NCBI RefSeq assembly: GCF_904424705.1
Contig: NZ_CAJGBF010000004.1
Location: 62,001 to 126,000 of the forward strand
Reading direction: 5' to 3'
Source of the DNA: Rossellomorea arthrocnemi
GTDB taxonomy: Bacteria > Bacillota > Bacilli > Bacillales > Bacillaceae_B
Length of the DNA: 64,000 bases
The notes under the pieces were generated by a model that was given only the letters and a program-made list of their open reading frames with translations, did no database searches and was not told the DNA's origin. Positions 9,173-18,300 of this stretch are shown here, in pieces. How positions within the stretch are numbered: the stretch's first letter is position 1; every line of letters begins with the position of its first letter. The position numbers and the translations under genes were made by a program.

Positions 9173-9805
9173 ATGAAAGTCAATGAAACAGAATTTTTTA
9201 TCTTAAAAGAGAACAAAGCAGATAATTTTTTATTCCGCCCCGTTGATTTTGACAGGGATTTGGCCACTTTGTATGGGTGGATGCATCAACCACATATTGC
9301 CCCATTCTGGAAATTGAACCTGCCGTTGCCGGAGTTTAAGCAATGGTTACGGAAGTCTATTGCAACAGAGCATAAAGATATATATATCGGAACGATGAAC
9401 GGAGAACAAGTGTGTTATTTAATCGCATATTCCATTGAAAATGATCCAATCAGGGAATTTTACGAATATCAAAATGGCGATTTAGGGATGCACTTGCTCA
9501 TTGGGCCCAAAGCTTACTTGAATAGAGAAGATGGGCTTTCTATCATCAGGTCGATGATTACCTTTCTGTTTGACCAATATAAGGATACGGGCAGAATTGT
9601 TGGAGAACCTGATATTCGTAATAGAATCGTGATTCCAATCTTGAAGAAATTAGGAGGGGAGGTAGTTAGTGAAATTAATCTGCACAATAAAAATGCCTCC
9701 TTGATCATGGGTGAAAGAGGACCAGTCATGGATAGAATATTGTCTGATGTACGGGTGGAATGGTTGAAATCCATGAATACTCATAGGGAAGAACCTGTCA
9801 GATGA
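9173..9805 (+). CDS. siderophore-biosynthesis-type N-acyltransferase (AlcB/IucB/RhbD-like)
   Basis: A 210-residue GNAT-fold protein of the group that acylates N-hydroxylated amines in hydroxamate siderophore synthesis. The matching signature includes LYGWMHQPHIAPFWKLNLP near residues 36-54, then YIGTMNGEQVCYLIAY and the acetyl-CoA-binding part around GDLGMHLLIGP. A perfect Fur box precedes it, and its stop overlaps the next start (ATGA). No siderophore synthetase or monooxygenase gene is nearby, so the actual substrate is unknown. It could contribute to an unlinked siderophore pathway or modify an imported one. Confidence 0.75.
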   Translation: MKVNETEFFILKENKADNFLFRPVDFDRDLATLYGWMHQPHIAPFWKLNLPLPEFKQWLRKSIATEHKDIYIGTMNGEQVCYLIAYSIENDPIREFYEYQNGDLGMHLLIGPKAYLNREDGLSIIRSMITFLFDQYKDTGRIVGEPDIRNRIVIPILKKLGGEVVSEINLHNKNASLIMGERGPVMDRILSDVRVEWLKSMNTHREEPVR

Positions 9806-10767
9806 AAGTGAAAACGTCTTTAAACCATCAAATAGGCGAACTATTACATACAATTAGTAAGAAAATGAAAGAACTTAACCACCCCCCATTGGATATCCTG
9901 ACCCCGGTGCAATCCAGAGAGTACTATACGATAGCCAGAGAATTCTTTATCCCGATACCTGTTGAGGGAATAGAAGTTGAAGATACATTTATTCCTTCAG
10001 AAGAGGGGCATTCCATTCCGGTTCGAATCTATTCACCAAGTGGACAGGGTCCATTTCCTGTTCTCATTTATGCCCACGGTGGAGGATGGGTCTTTGGAGA
10101 TTTGGATAGTTCAGACAACCTTTGCAGGTATTTCGCAAGACATGCCTCCATCACTGTCGTATCGATTGGCTACCGACTGGCCCCTGAATATAAATACCCT
10201 GCAGCTTTTCACGATGTGATTGAAGCTATAACATGGTCCTTCAGGAACATGTTTCGATTAAAGGGTGACGAGACAAGGGTAGCCGTTGGCGGTGAGAGCT
10301 CAGGCGGGAACTTGGCAGCAGCGGCTTCCATCTATTTCAGCGGAAGTGAAGATTATCAACTGTCCCTGCAATTTCTTATTACACCTGTGTTGGACTATAA
10401 CTTCGACACACTCTCTTATAGGGAAAATCACCAATATAACCTTACAAATGAAAAAATGAGATGGTTTTGGGGGCATTATTTGAATGATCCTTATGAAGGT
10501 TCAGAAGTATATGTTTCTCCTTTAAGACTGTCAACCTGTGAAAAATTGCCGGATACATTCCTTATTACGGCTGAATTTGATCCACTTAGGGAGGAAGGCA
10601 TAGCATATGTGGCACGGCTGAAAAAAGCCGGGATTACCGTTGAACATCTGCATTATGAGGATATGGTCCATAGTTTCGTTAATATGATAGGCAGTGTTGA
10701 AGAAGCCCGGCGTGCATTAAAGGAGATGACCGGAAAGCTTAAGGACTTGCTGCACACTGAGAAATAG
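9802..10767 (+). CDS. alpha/beta hydrolase (hormone-sensitive-lipase family esterase)
   Basis: A 321-residue carboxylesterase. HGGGWVFGD (about residues 91-99) is the oxyanion-hole HGG motif of the hormone-sensitive lipase family. GESSGG (about 164-169) carries the nucleophile Ser, and the C-terminal part contains a DP acid region and MVHSF with the catalytic His. There is no signal peptide. Its ATG overlaps the stop of the Fur-controlled acyltransferase, so it shares iron regulation. From context, a role in hydrolysing a ferric-siderophore ester or amide linkage is possible, but no sequence feature proves the substrate. Confidence 0.8.
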   Translation: MKVKTSLNHQIGELLHTISKKMKELNHPPLDILTPVQSREYYTIAREFFIPIPVEGIEVEDTFIPSEEGHSIPVRIYSPSGQGPFPVLIYAHGGGWVFGDLDSSDNLCRYFARHASITVVSIGYRLAPEYKYPAAFHDVIEAITWSFRNMFRLKGDETRVAVGGESSGGNLAAAASIYFSGSEDYQLSLQFLITPVLDYNFDTLSYRENHQYNLTNEKMRWFWGHYLNDPYEGSEVYVSPLRLSTCEKLPDTFLITAEFDPLREEGIAYVARLKKAGITVEHLHYEDMVHSFVNMIGSVEEARRALKEMTGKLKDLLHTEK

Positions 10768-10802
10768 AATTAATGCATATAAACGACATACTGAAATGTT
10801 AA

Positions 10803-10836
10803 AAAAGGTTATAGAAAAATGTTTCTATAACCTTTT
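10803..10836. terminator. bidirectional terminator
   Basis: AAAAGGTTATAGAAA and TTTCTATAACCTTTT form a 15-pair stem with a four-base loop. T-runs lie on both strands, and the flanking genes converge. Confidence 0.88.
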
Positions 10837-10852
10837 ACTCCACTTCTGAAAT

Positions 10853-11275
10853 TTATTCTTCTTTAGCTTCGTAATTAAACTGCCACTGAATACCAAATTT
10901 ATCGGTTACCTGACCATATAATTTGCTCCAGAAGGTTTCTTGAAGCTCCATGTCAACCTTCCCGCCTTCTTTTAACTTATGGAAGCGGGATGTCAATTCC
11001 TCCGCATCCTCGCTTACGAGGGCCAGGGTGATATTGTTACCTTCTACAAAAGGCATATTTGGAAAAACATCTGAAAACATGACGTTACTGCCATCGATGG
11101 AAAGTCTTGTATGTAGGACTAGATTTTTTGCTTCTTCAGGTAGAGGGTAATCAGGATGGGGTGGTGCCTCTGCAAATGTCATGAACTGTGGTGCTTCCGT
11201 TCCGAATACTTCTGCATAATACTCAACTGCTTCCCGGCAATTGCCATTAAAGTTCAGGTAAACATTGACCGACAT
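10853..11275 (-). CDS. VOC-superfamily protein, PhnB-like
   Basis: A 140-residue vicinal-oxygen-chelate fold protein of the PhnB/YjdN type: it starts MSVNVYLNFNGNCREAVEYY, contains HTRLSIDGSNVMFSD in the middle and ends with GVQW-like GIQWQFNYE. I start at 11275, because GGAG lies eight bases upstream on the minus strand; longer in-frame starts up to 11344 lack a ribosome site. Members of this family have no agreed function. It is monocistronic and faces the Fur-regulated pair. Confidence 0.82.
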   Translation of the reverse strand: MSVNVYLNFNGNCREAVEYYAEVFGTEAPQFMTFAEAPPHPDYPLPEEAKNLVLHTRLSIDGSNVMFSDVFPNMPFVEGNNITLALVSEDAEELTSRFHKLKEGGKVDMELQETFWSKLYGQVTDKFGIQWQFNYEAKEE

Positions 11276-11609
11276 GTACATCACTCCTAAATTTGATATG
11301 GGCATTCTATTGTATTGTATCATTTTTATATACAGTTTTAGCAATAGAAATTAGAAAAATCAAAAAATAATAATCTTAAAGAACCTCATCCCTCTAAACC
11401 GAGAGTGGGGGTTGATTGTATGGATATCCTTCTGCATTTTACTCCCCTTTTTCTTATTGAGGGAAGTTTATCCTTCGGGCATTTGAATCATATGAAAAAA
11501 TGAAGAAAATGAAATTATTGGTGTTTCTCTCAAAATCGTTGCCTACTGACCAAGTAATTGATAGAATCATCAATTGAGCAACTGTAAATCGAAAACGGGG
11601 AGTAGAATA

Positions 11610-13040
11610 ATGATAAACGTCATGACTGGATTTAGAATAGAAAAAGATTTCCTTGGAGAAAAAGAAGTACCTGAAGATGTGTACTATGGAATACAAACGT
11701 TACGGGCAGTGGAAAACTTCCCGGTTACCGGCTATAAAATTCATAAAGAGATGATTGATGCCTTAGCCGTCGTAAAGAAGGCAGCAGCGCTGGCGAACAT
11801 GGAAACCACGCGTCTTTATGACGGGATCGGTCAAGCCATTGTACAGGCATCTGATGAAATCCTTGAAGGGAAGCTTCATGAATTCTTCATCGTTGATCCC
11901 ATCCAGGGAGGAGCAGGGACTTCCATCAACATGAACGCCAATGAAGTCATTGCTAATCGTGCCCTGGAGCTCATGTCCCATGGAAAAGGAGAATACGGAA
12001 AGATTAGCCCGAACAGTCACGTGAATATGTCACAGTCAACCAATGACGTATTCCCGACGGTCATCCATATTTCCACGCTTAAATTATTGGAGAAACTTCT
12101 TGCTACGATGGAACATATGCTGAACGCCTTTAAGAAGAAAGCCCAGGAATTTGATCACGTTATTAAAATGGGGCGTACTCATCTGCAGGATGCTGTTCCG
12201 ATTCGCCTTGGCCAGGAATTTGAAGCGTATAGCAGGGTGGTAGAGCGCGATATAAAACGGATCGGACGAACACGTGAACATCTCTATGAAGTAAACATGG
12301 GGGCTACTGCAGTAGGAACTGGATTGAACGCGGATCCTGTTTATATCAAGAGTGTCGTGAAACATCTGGCTGATATCAGTGGTTTGCCATTAACCGGAGC
12401 TGAGCACCTTGTCGATGCTACGCAAAATACCGATGCCTACACTGAAGTTTCGGCTGCATTGAAGGTATGTATGGTTAATATGTCCAAGATCGCCAATGAT
12501 CTGCGTATGATGGCTTCAGGCCCACGCGCCGGTCTGGGTGAAATTTCACTGCCATCCAGGCAGCCTGGTTCTTCCATCATGCCTGGTAAAGTGAATCCGG
12601 TCATGCCGGAACTGATCAATCAGGTAGCCTTTCAGGTGATGGGCAATGATCAGACCATCTCCTTGGCATCGGAAGCCGGCCAGCTTGAACTGAACGTGAT
12701 GGAACCAGTACTTGTATTCAATCTCCTTCAATCCATCAGCATCATGAACAATGCGTTCAGAAGCTTTACAGATAATTGCCTTGTTGGGATCGAAGCGAAT
12801 GAGACACGTATGAAAGAGTATGTGGAAAATAGTGTGGGGATCATTACAGCTGTGAATCCTCACTTAGGATATGAGGTCGTGTCACGTATTGCCAGGGAAG
12901 CCATTCTAAAAGGGAAATCCGTAAGAGAGCTTTGCCTGGAATATGATGTTTTGACTGAGGAAGAGCTTGATTTGATCTTGAATCCTTATGAAATGACGAA
13001 TCCTGGAATAGCAGGGCGTGTGCTTTTTGAACGTGAATGA
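11610..13040 (+). CDS. aspA: aspartate ammonia-lyase
   Basis: A 476-residue member of the fumarase/aspartase superfamily that interconverts L-aspartate with fumarate and ammonia. The family signature GSSIMPGKVN is at residues 320-329 and provides the catalytic serine loop. Further conserved parts are GGAGTSINMNANEVIANRA and GRTHLQDAVPIRLGQE. I start at ATG 11610, seven bases after GGGGAG; an in-frame TTG at 11574 has no ribosome site. No asparaginase (ansA) is upstream, unlike the Bacillus subtilis ansAB operon. Confidence 0.93.
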   Translation: MINVMTGFRIEKDFLGEKEVPEDVYYGIQTLRAVENFPVTGYKIHKEMIDALAVVKKAAALANMETTRLYDGIGQAIVQASDEILEGKLHEFFIVDPIQGGAGTSINMNANEVIANRALELMSHGKGEYGKISPNSHVNMSQSTNDVFPTVIHISTLKLLEKLLATMEHMLNAFKKKAQEFDHVIKMGRTHLQDAVPIRLGQEFEAYSRVVERDIKRIGRTREHLYEVNMGATAVGTGLNADPVYIKSVVKHLADISGLPLTGAEHLVDATQNTDAYTEVSAALKVCMVNMSKIANDLRMMASGPRAGLGEISLPSRQPGSSIMPGKVNPVMPELINQVAFQVMGNDQTISLASEAGQLELNVMEPVLVFNLLQSISIMNNAFRSFTDNCLVGIEANETRMKEYVENSVGIITAVNPHLGYEVVSRIAREAILKGKSVRELCLEYDVLTEEELDLILNPYEMTNPGIAGRVLFERE

Positions 13041-13087
13041 AGGAACAATATTCACCAATTCGAATAATTAGGGGAACCAAAATAAAT

Positions 13088-13130
13088 AAAAGCTTGCAGA
13101 GAGCGTAAAAATTCTCTGGAAGCTTTTTTT
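13088..13130 (+). terminator. terminator of aspA
   Basis: AAAGCTTGCAGAGA pairs with TCTCTGGAAGCTTT (one internal mismatch), followed by a T-run. Confidence 0.88.
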
Positions 13131-13284
13131 ACTTAACGATAAATCTAAAAACCACTTTACTATTCGGCCTCCTTTTACTCTACAAAAATGTCTAAGTTCG
13201 TAGTTTTCCCATATGAATTCCACTTTTTATCGTTATTTTGGAGTATTTGTCATGTAGTAAATGGGAGATGGTATTCTATTAACC

Positions 13285-13567
13285 TAGGTATAAAAGATAT
13301 GATGATAATCTTGCAGAATTAGAAGGTACTAGCCTAAAGCTTGTGGATGCAGGTTTAGTAGGCCGACACCCTTGAACTAAAAGAAAACTGGGGAACGTAA
13401 ATAAGAAGTGGATCTAAACTTTACGAAAATATAAATGAAAAGGCCATTGAATTAGTAGAAATCAACTTCCTTGAAACTGATCCAGGGGTGAAAGATGATC
13501 CAAAGTCAAAGGATAAATATCAAGGTCAGACCTAGAAGATATAAAAGCTGAATTGAGAAGTGAATAA
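13285..13567 (+). pseudogene. decayed coding remnant, family unknown
   Basis: Coding-like stretches appear in changing frames. RYDDNLAELEGTSLKLVDAG ends in a stop near 13376. A shift then gives ELKENWGT, a stop, and KLYENINEKAIELVEINFLE, continuing to about 13530. A further shift gives SDLEDIKAELRSE with a stop at 13567. At least two frameshifts and one stop interrupt what looks like the C-terminal third of an old gene. I cannot name the family. The rest of the 13131-13762 gap holds only the presumed R1 promoter region. Confidence 0.45.
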
Positions 13568-13762
13568 ATAAAGGAAATGACTGGCTCATTAGATTGTAGA
13601 TATGAGTCAGCCTCTATTCCCTTGAAAAGGTAAAGTAGGATATTTATTTATATTTTTCCTTTTTTATTCATATTTATAAGATTAAATATCTATAGTTAAT
13701 AGCTTATAAGATACCTCTGTCCTATGTATAATGATAGATATATACAAGGGGGAAATGAAACC

Positions 13763-15022
13763 ATGTCTATCGGCAGGATTATCTACTACCATCGAAAAAA
13801 ACAAAATAAAACCCAAGAGCAACTTTGCAGAGGGATATGTTCCACCACTCATTTAAGTAAGATTGAGAATAGTTCTAAAGAGGGGAACCTGGAAACATTA
13901 GAATTACTTTGTAAACGACTCGGTGTCTCAATCGAAGAGGAAACGAAAATAACCCAAGATTTAAAACGTCAGTTGGCACAATTCTATGAAGCGATAGAAA
14001 GACTTCATCGAGATCATGCCGAAAGACTGTATCATGAGTTAGAAAAGCATAGAGACTATATTCAATGTACAGAAATGGTTTACTTATATGAACTTTACAT
14101 GCTTCGATATCTATTATTCACAAATAACACGACCAAGTATGAACAGGTATCTCATGGATTAAAAAAGAATATGAGCAAATTTTCTTCGTTTGAAAAATAC
14201 CTGTGGCAATTCTTTCAGGGAATTTATTTTGGACAAAAAAGGCAATATAGACAGGCGATTTCCACCTTTGACAAAATAGAGGATAGAGCTGATCTTTACA
14301 GTGAAAAAGTGACAGATTACTACTATTATAAAGCGGCCAATCATGGACTATTAAAGCATTTTACGTTGTCTCTCCATTACTCCCATAAGGCATTGCGGAT
14401 CTTTCAGAATACAGGGAATATATTACGGATCCTTCATGTGAAAATAGGACTATCCGCCAATTTAATATACATAAACGATCTGGAACGGGCAGAAGACATG
14501 CTGCATACAGCCTTAAACGATGCAGAGATGTTAAAGGATTACGACACGAAAATTACCGCTCTTCATAATTTCGGTTTGTTAAATAGAAAAAAAGGAAGGC
14601 TTCAAGAGTCGTTAGAATATTTCACCCAGTCGCTGAAATTTAAAAAAAAGCACACAATCGGTTATTATGGAACATTGGTTGAAGTAGTTCAAGTACTGCT
14701 GGATTTGAACGAGAATGAGCAGGCAGTAAACATCATGCAGGATGTTCTAAAGGACTTTAAAGATCAGCAATCCAGTGAATATGTTGAGTTAATGGTGCTG
14801 TATTTAGAGGCGATAAAAGATGAAAAACGGCTCATTTATTACTTGACTGACCGTGGTTTGCCTGCTATGAAACAACATGATCTTTATAAGGCAGTAACAT
14901 ATTCAGAGCGATTAGCGGGATTTTTCAAGCAAAAGGGTGATTTAACTTCTGCCAATCAATATCTTCTTTTATCCAATGAACTATTAAAAAAATTGCTCTT
15001 TAACCATGATGGGCAAATTTGA
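13763..15022 (+). CDS. R1: XRE-type HTH regulator with TPR-like C-terminus
   Basis: A 419-residue cytosolic regulator. The helix-turn-helix is at residues 1-60 (RIIYYHRKKQNKTQEQLCRG, then THLSKIE). About 330 residues of helical repeats follow, including TPR-like units such as ALHNFGLLNRKKGRLQESLEYF. This is the build of RNPP-type (NprR/PlcR-like) regulators that bind a peptide in the TPR domain (family knowledge). I start at ATG 13763 behind AAGGGGGA; the upstream in-frame ATG at 13724 has no ribosome site. It lies directly before the S8-1 subtilase. No downstream pro-peptide gene with a secretion signal was seen, so peptide sensing is inference. Confidence 0.82.
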   Translation: MSIGRIIYYHRKKQNKTQEQLCRGICSTTHLSKIENSSKEGNLETLELLCKRLGVSIEEETKITQDLKRQLAQFYEAIERLHRDHAERLYHELEKHRDYIQCTEMVYLYELYMLRYLLFTNNTTKYEQVSHGLKKNMSKFSSFEKYLWQFFQGIYFGQKRQYRQAISTFDKIEDRADLYSEKVTDYYYYKAANHGLLKHFTLSLHYSHKALRIFQNTGNILRILHVKIGLSANLIYINDLERAEDMLHTALNDAEMLKDYDTKITALHNFGLLNRKKGRLQESLEYFTQSLKFKKKHTIGYYGTLVEVVQVLLDLNENEQAVNIMQDVLKDFKDQQSSEYVELMVLYLEAIKDEKRLIYYLTDRGLPAMKQHDLYKAVTYSERLAGFFKQKGDLTSANQYLLLSNELLKKLLFNHDGQI

Positions 15023-15033
15023 ATAAAATGTTT

Positions 15034-15065
15034 AACAAGCAACTGTTAATAGTTGCTTGTTTTTT
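15034..15065 (+). terminator. terminator of R1
   Basis: AACAAGCAACT and AGTTGCTTGTT form a stem with a six-base loop, followed by TTTTT. Confidence 0.88.
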
Positions 15066-15270
15066 GATTATTTATGAATTTTAATAGGGATTATATACAC
15101 TTCTTTGATAGTAAAATACACCTATTAAATGATATGGGATTATATATATAGGTATAATTACTTCTTTAATAGAAACTTTCCCAACTTTCAATCTATCCTT
15201 ACGTATTGACAGGTCGAATGATGCCAAAAAACGGGCAGGAATGGGAGAGGTATGTCTGAATGTGTATAGA

Positions 15271-15309
15271 ATTTTCCCAATTAACAGAATTGTAAAAGAA
15301 GATTAGTAT
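15271..15309 (+). promoter_or_regulatory. candidate S8-1 promoter with C-run element
   Basis: ATTTTCCCAA leads directly into TTAACA (15281-15286) and, 17 bases later, TAGTAT (15304-15309). The C-run ends two bases before the -35 box, the arrangement seen at other promoters in this island. Confidence 0.55.
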
Positions 15310-15360
15310 TAAGGGTGTAAACAAATCTGCATTACGGATGAATATTATAGGGGGAAGAGT

Positions 15361-18300
15361 ATGAATAAGAAGCGTTCAGCCAAAATCTTGACGGTTGCAC
15401 TGGCTACAAGTCTACTAGGCACATCAGGAATTCCATTTAACGTTATGGCAGAAAGTGCGCCTAGTACGTCTAAGTTCACACAGATAAAAGATGTAGAAAA
15501 AACGATGATGAATTTATCGGATGAGCAAAGAAGTGCTCTCAAACAGATCGAAGCGAAACCGAATTTTGAAATCGCTCCGAATATCAATACCGAAAATGAA
15601 GGGCTCGTTGATGTAATCGTTGAATTCAAACAGGCACCGGCAAAAGTTGAAGTCATGAAGCAGGTGGCTAAGGGAGTCCGTACTACTACTAAAGCAGCGG
15701 CTGAAAAGGTAGAGAAATCTCACAGTGAATTCAAACAAAAATTCAATTCTATGAAAAATAAAAAAAGTGCCAGCCCTCATTTACAGGAAGCGAAAATCAC
15801 AAAAGAATACCGTTCAGCCATTAATGGTGTAGCGATGTCCATCCCAGGAAATGAGATTAAGAGTTTACTGGACTCTGGAGTTGTGAAACGTGTATGGAAA
15901 GATGAAGTCGTTCAGCTAGATTTTCCGGAAGTCGAAGGAGATGCTTCCGAATCCAAAATGATGGATAGTATCCCTCAAATCAATGTAGACAAGCTCCATG
16001 ATGAAGAAATAACGGGTGAAGGTATTAAGGTCGGAGTCCTTGATACAGGAATTGACTATAAACACCCTGATTTGCAGGATGCCTATAAGGGTGGTTATGA
16101 TTTCATTGATAACGATAATGACCCTATGGAAACAACCTATGAAGATTGGCAGAATTCAGGTAAACCTGAGGTCAATCCTACTTCTGGAACAGTCTACTAT
16201 ACGGAACATGGTACTCATGTCTCCGGAACGATTGGCGGCGAACAGAAGAATACAGTCGACTATGCGGTAAAAGGGGTAGCCCCTAATGTCGATTTATATG
16301 GCTATCGAGTTCTTGGTCCGTACGGTTCGGGAACAGCCACAAGTGTACTATCAGGGATTGAGCAGGCTGTCATCGATGACATGGACGTCATGAACTTATC
16401 TTTGGGTGCTTCAACAAACGATCCGCTATATCCGACTTCGGTTGCAGTTAACAACGCGATGCTCTCTGGAGTGGTAGCCGTAGTGGCTTCAGGAAACAGT
16501 GGGCCGGAAGAAGGAACACTTGGAGCTCCAGGTGCAGCGGCCCTCGGCATTACGGTTGGGGCAAGTGATTTTGACATGGATATCCCTACCTTCCAATCCA
16601 TGAGTGTCAATGGTGAAACATTTGAGAATGTTTTATTACTAGGGAAGAATTTTTCAGATGATTTGACAGCTCTTCAAAATCAGTCCAAATCAGTGGTTTT
16701 TGCTGGGCTTGGGTATGCTGCTGATTTCGAAGGGAAAGATTTAACGGGTAAAATCGCCTTGATTCAACGTGGTGAAATTGCCTTTGTGGAGAAAATGAAA
16801 CATGCGAAAGAAGCAGGGGCAGAAGCTGTCATCATCTACAATAATATAGACGGAGAGATTCAGGCTTATCTGGGAGAAGGGTCAGAATATATCCCGACCT
16901 TACGTATGACAAAAGCGGATGGAGAGCGATTGAAAGAGTTAGGAGATAACGCATTCATTACGTTTGGGGATTTAGCAACTGTTCAAACCGAGGGGGATAA
17001 CCTGGCTAGCTTCAGCTCAAGGGGACCTGTGGCTGGAAGCTATGATATTAAACCGGATGTTGTGGCACCTGGGGTAGCGATTTTCTCAACCATTCCAGAA
17101 TATATCAATAGTCCGGAAGAAGGGAAAGACTACTCTGCAGCATATGCCCGCCTTCAGGGAACATCAATGGCAACGCCTCATGTAGCGGGTGTAGCAGCAC
17201 TAATTCTTTCAGAACACCCTGAGTATTCTCCTTTTGATGTAAAAGAAGCATTAATGAATACAGCAGAAGACTTGAATGGTGACGTATCCGTATTCGAACA
17301 AGGAGCTGGACGAGTTGATGCCTATGATGCGGTACATGCCGATGTATCCATCAAAGTGATGGATACAACCAAAAATCTAAATGAGAATGGTGAAGAAGTA
17401 GAGGTTGATGATGAGACGGCTTCCATCTCTTTCGGAAGTCACTACAAAAATGATAATGGAATTAAAGCTGACAGCAAGATGATCCTAGAGAACAATGGTG
17501 GAGTAGAAAAGTCCTTCAAAGTAGAAGTCGAATACCATGGTGAACGTACCGGCATCAAGGATTCAGCTAAAAACGGTATTGTTTTAGACGTTCCGACCAG
17601 TGTAGTGGTCCCGAGTGGGAATTCGAAAGAAATTTCACCAACGATCACGGTTCCGGAAAACGCAGAAGAAGGCCGTTATGAAGGGTATATTCATTTGACG
17701 AATGCAAGTGACGCGAGTGAAACGTACCAGGTTCCGTTTGCTATTCGAGTCACGGGAAAAGGGTTCGACTATCTTGAAACAGACAGGCCAACACTAGCAA
17801 ATAATACACCAAAGTGGCAGTACTATAACCCGTTCATCACAGCAGCATTTCAAATGAAAAACCCGCTGACGAGGATAGACATTGTGGTGAAAGATGGACA
17901 ATCAGGTGAAGCTATTGGATTCATTGCTTCCCTTCAACAAGCGAATGTAAAGCCTGACTACCGATATTACATTCCTGCTGTTTTCGCTGGAGTCGTTTAT
18001 CCATTTACAAATGACAAACAAAATCCGATATCAGAACAATCCGTTGATTTGCCTGAAGGGGACTATGAATTAGAGTTCATAGGGTATGATGAAGAAGGAA
18101 AAATGTATTCGATCGACACTCCTGTCATCATTGACAATACAAAACCGCAAGTGACATTTGATAAAGCTCCTGGTGTGTATGAAATCAATGAAGATATGTA
18201 CACAGAAGAGTTTGGAAAGACAGCATTCTGGCTTCACGGAAATGTGCAGGATGAAACAGTGGAAGACTTACAATCAAAAGGTATGGACTATGATCAATCT

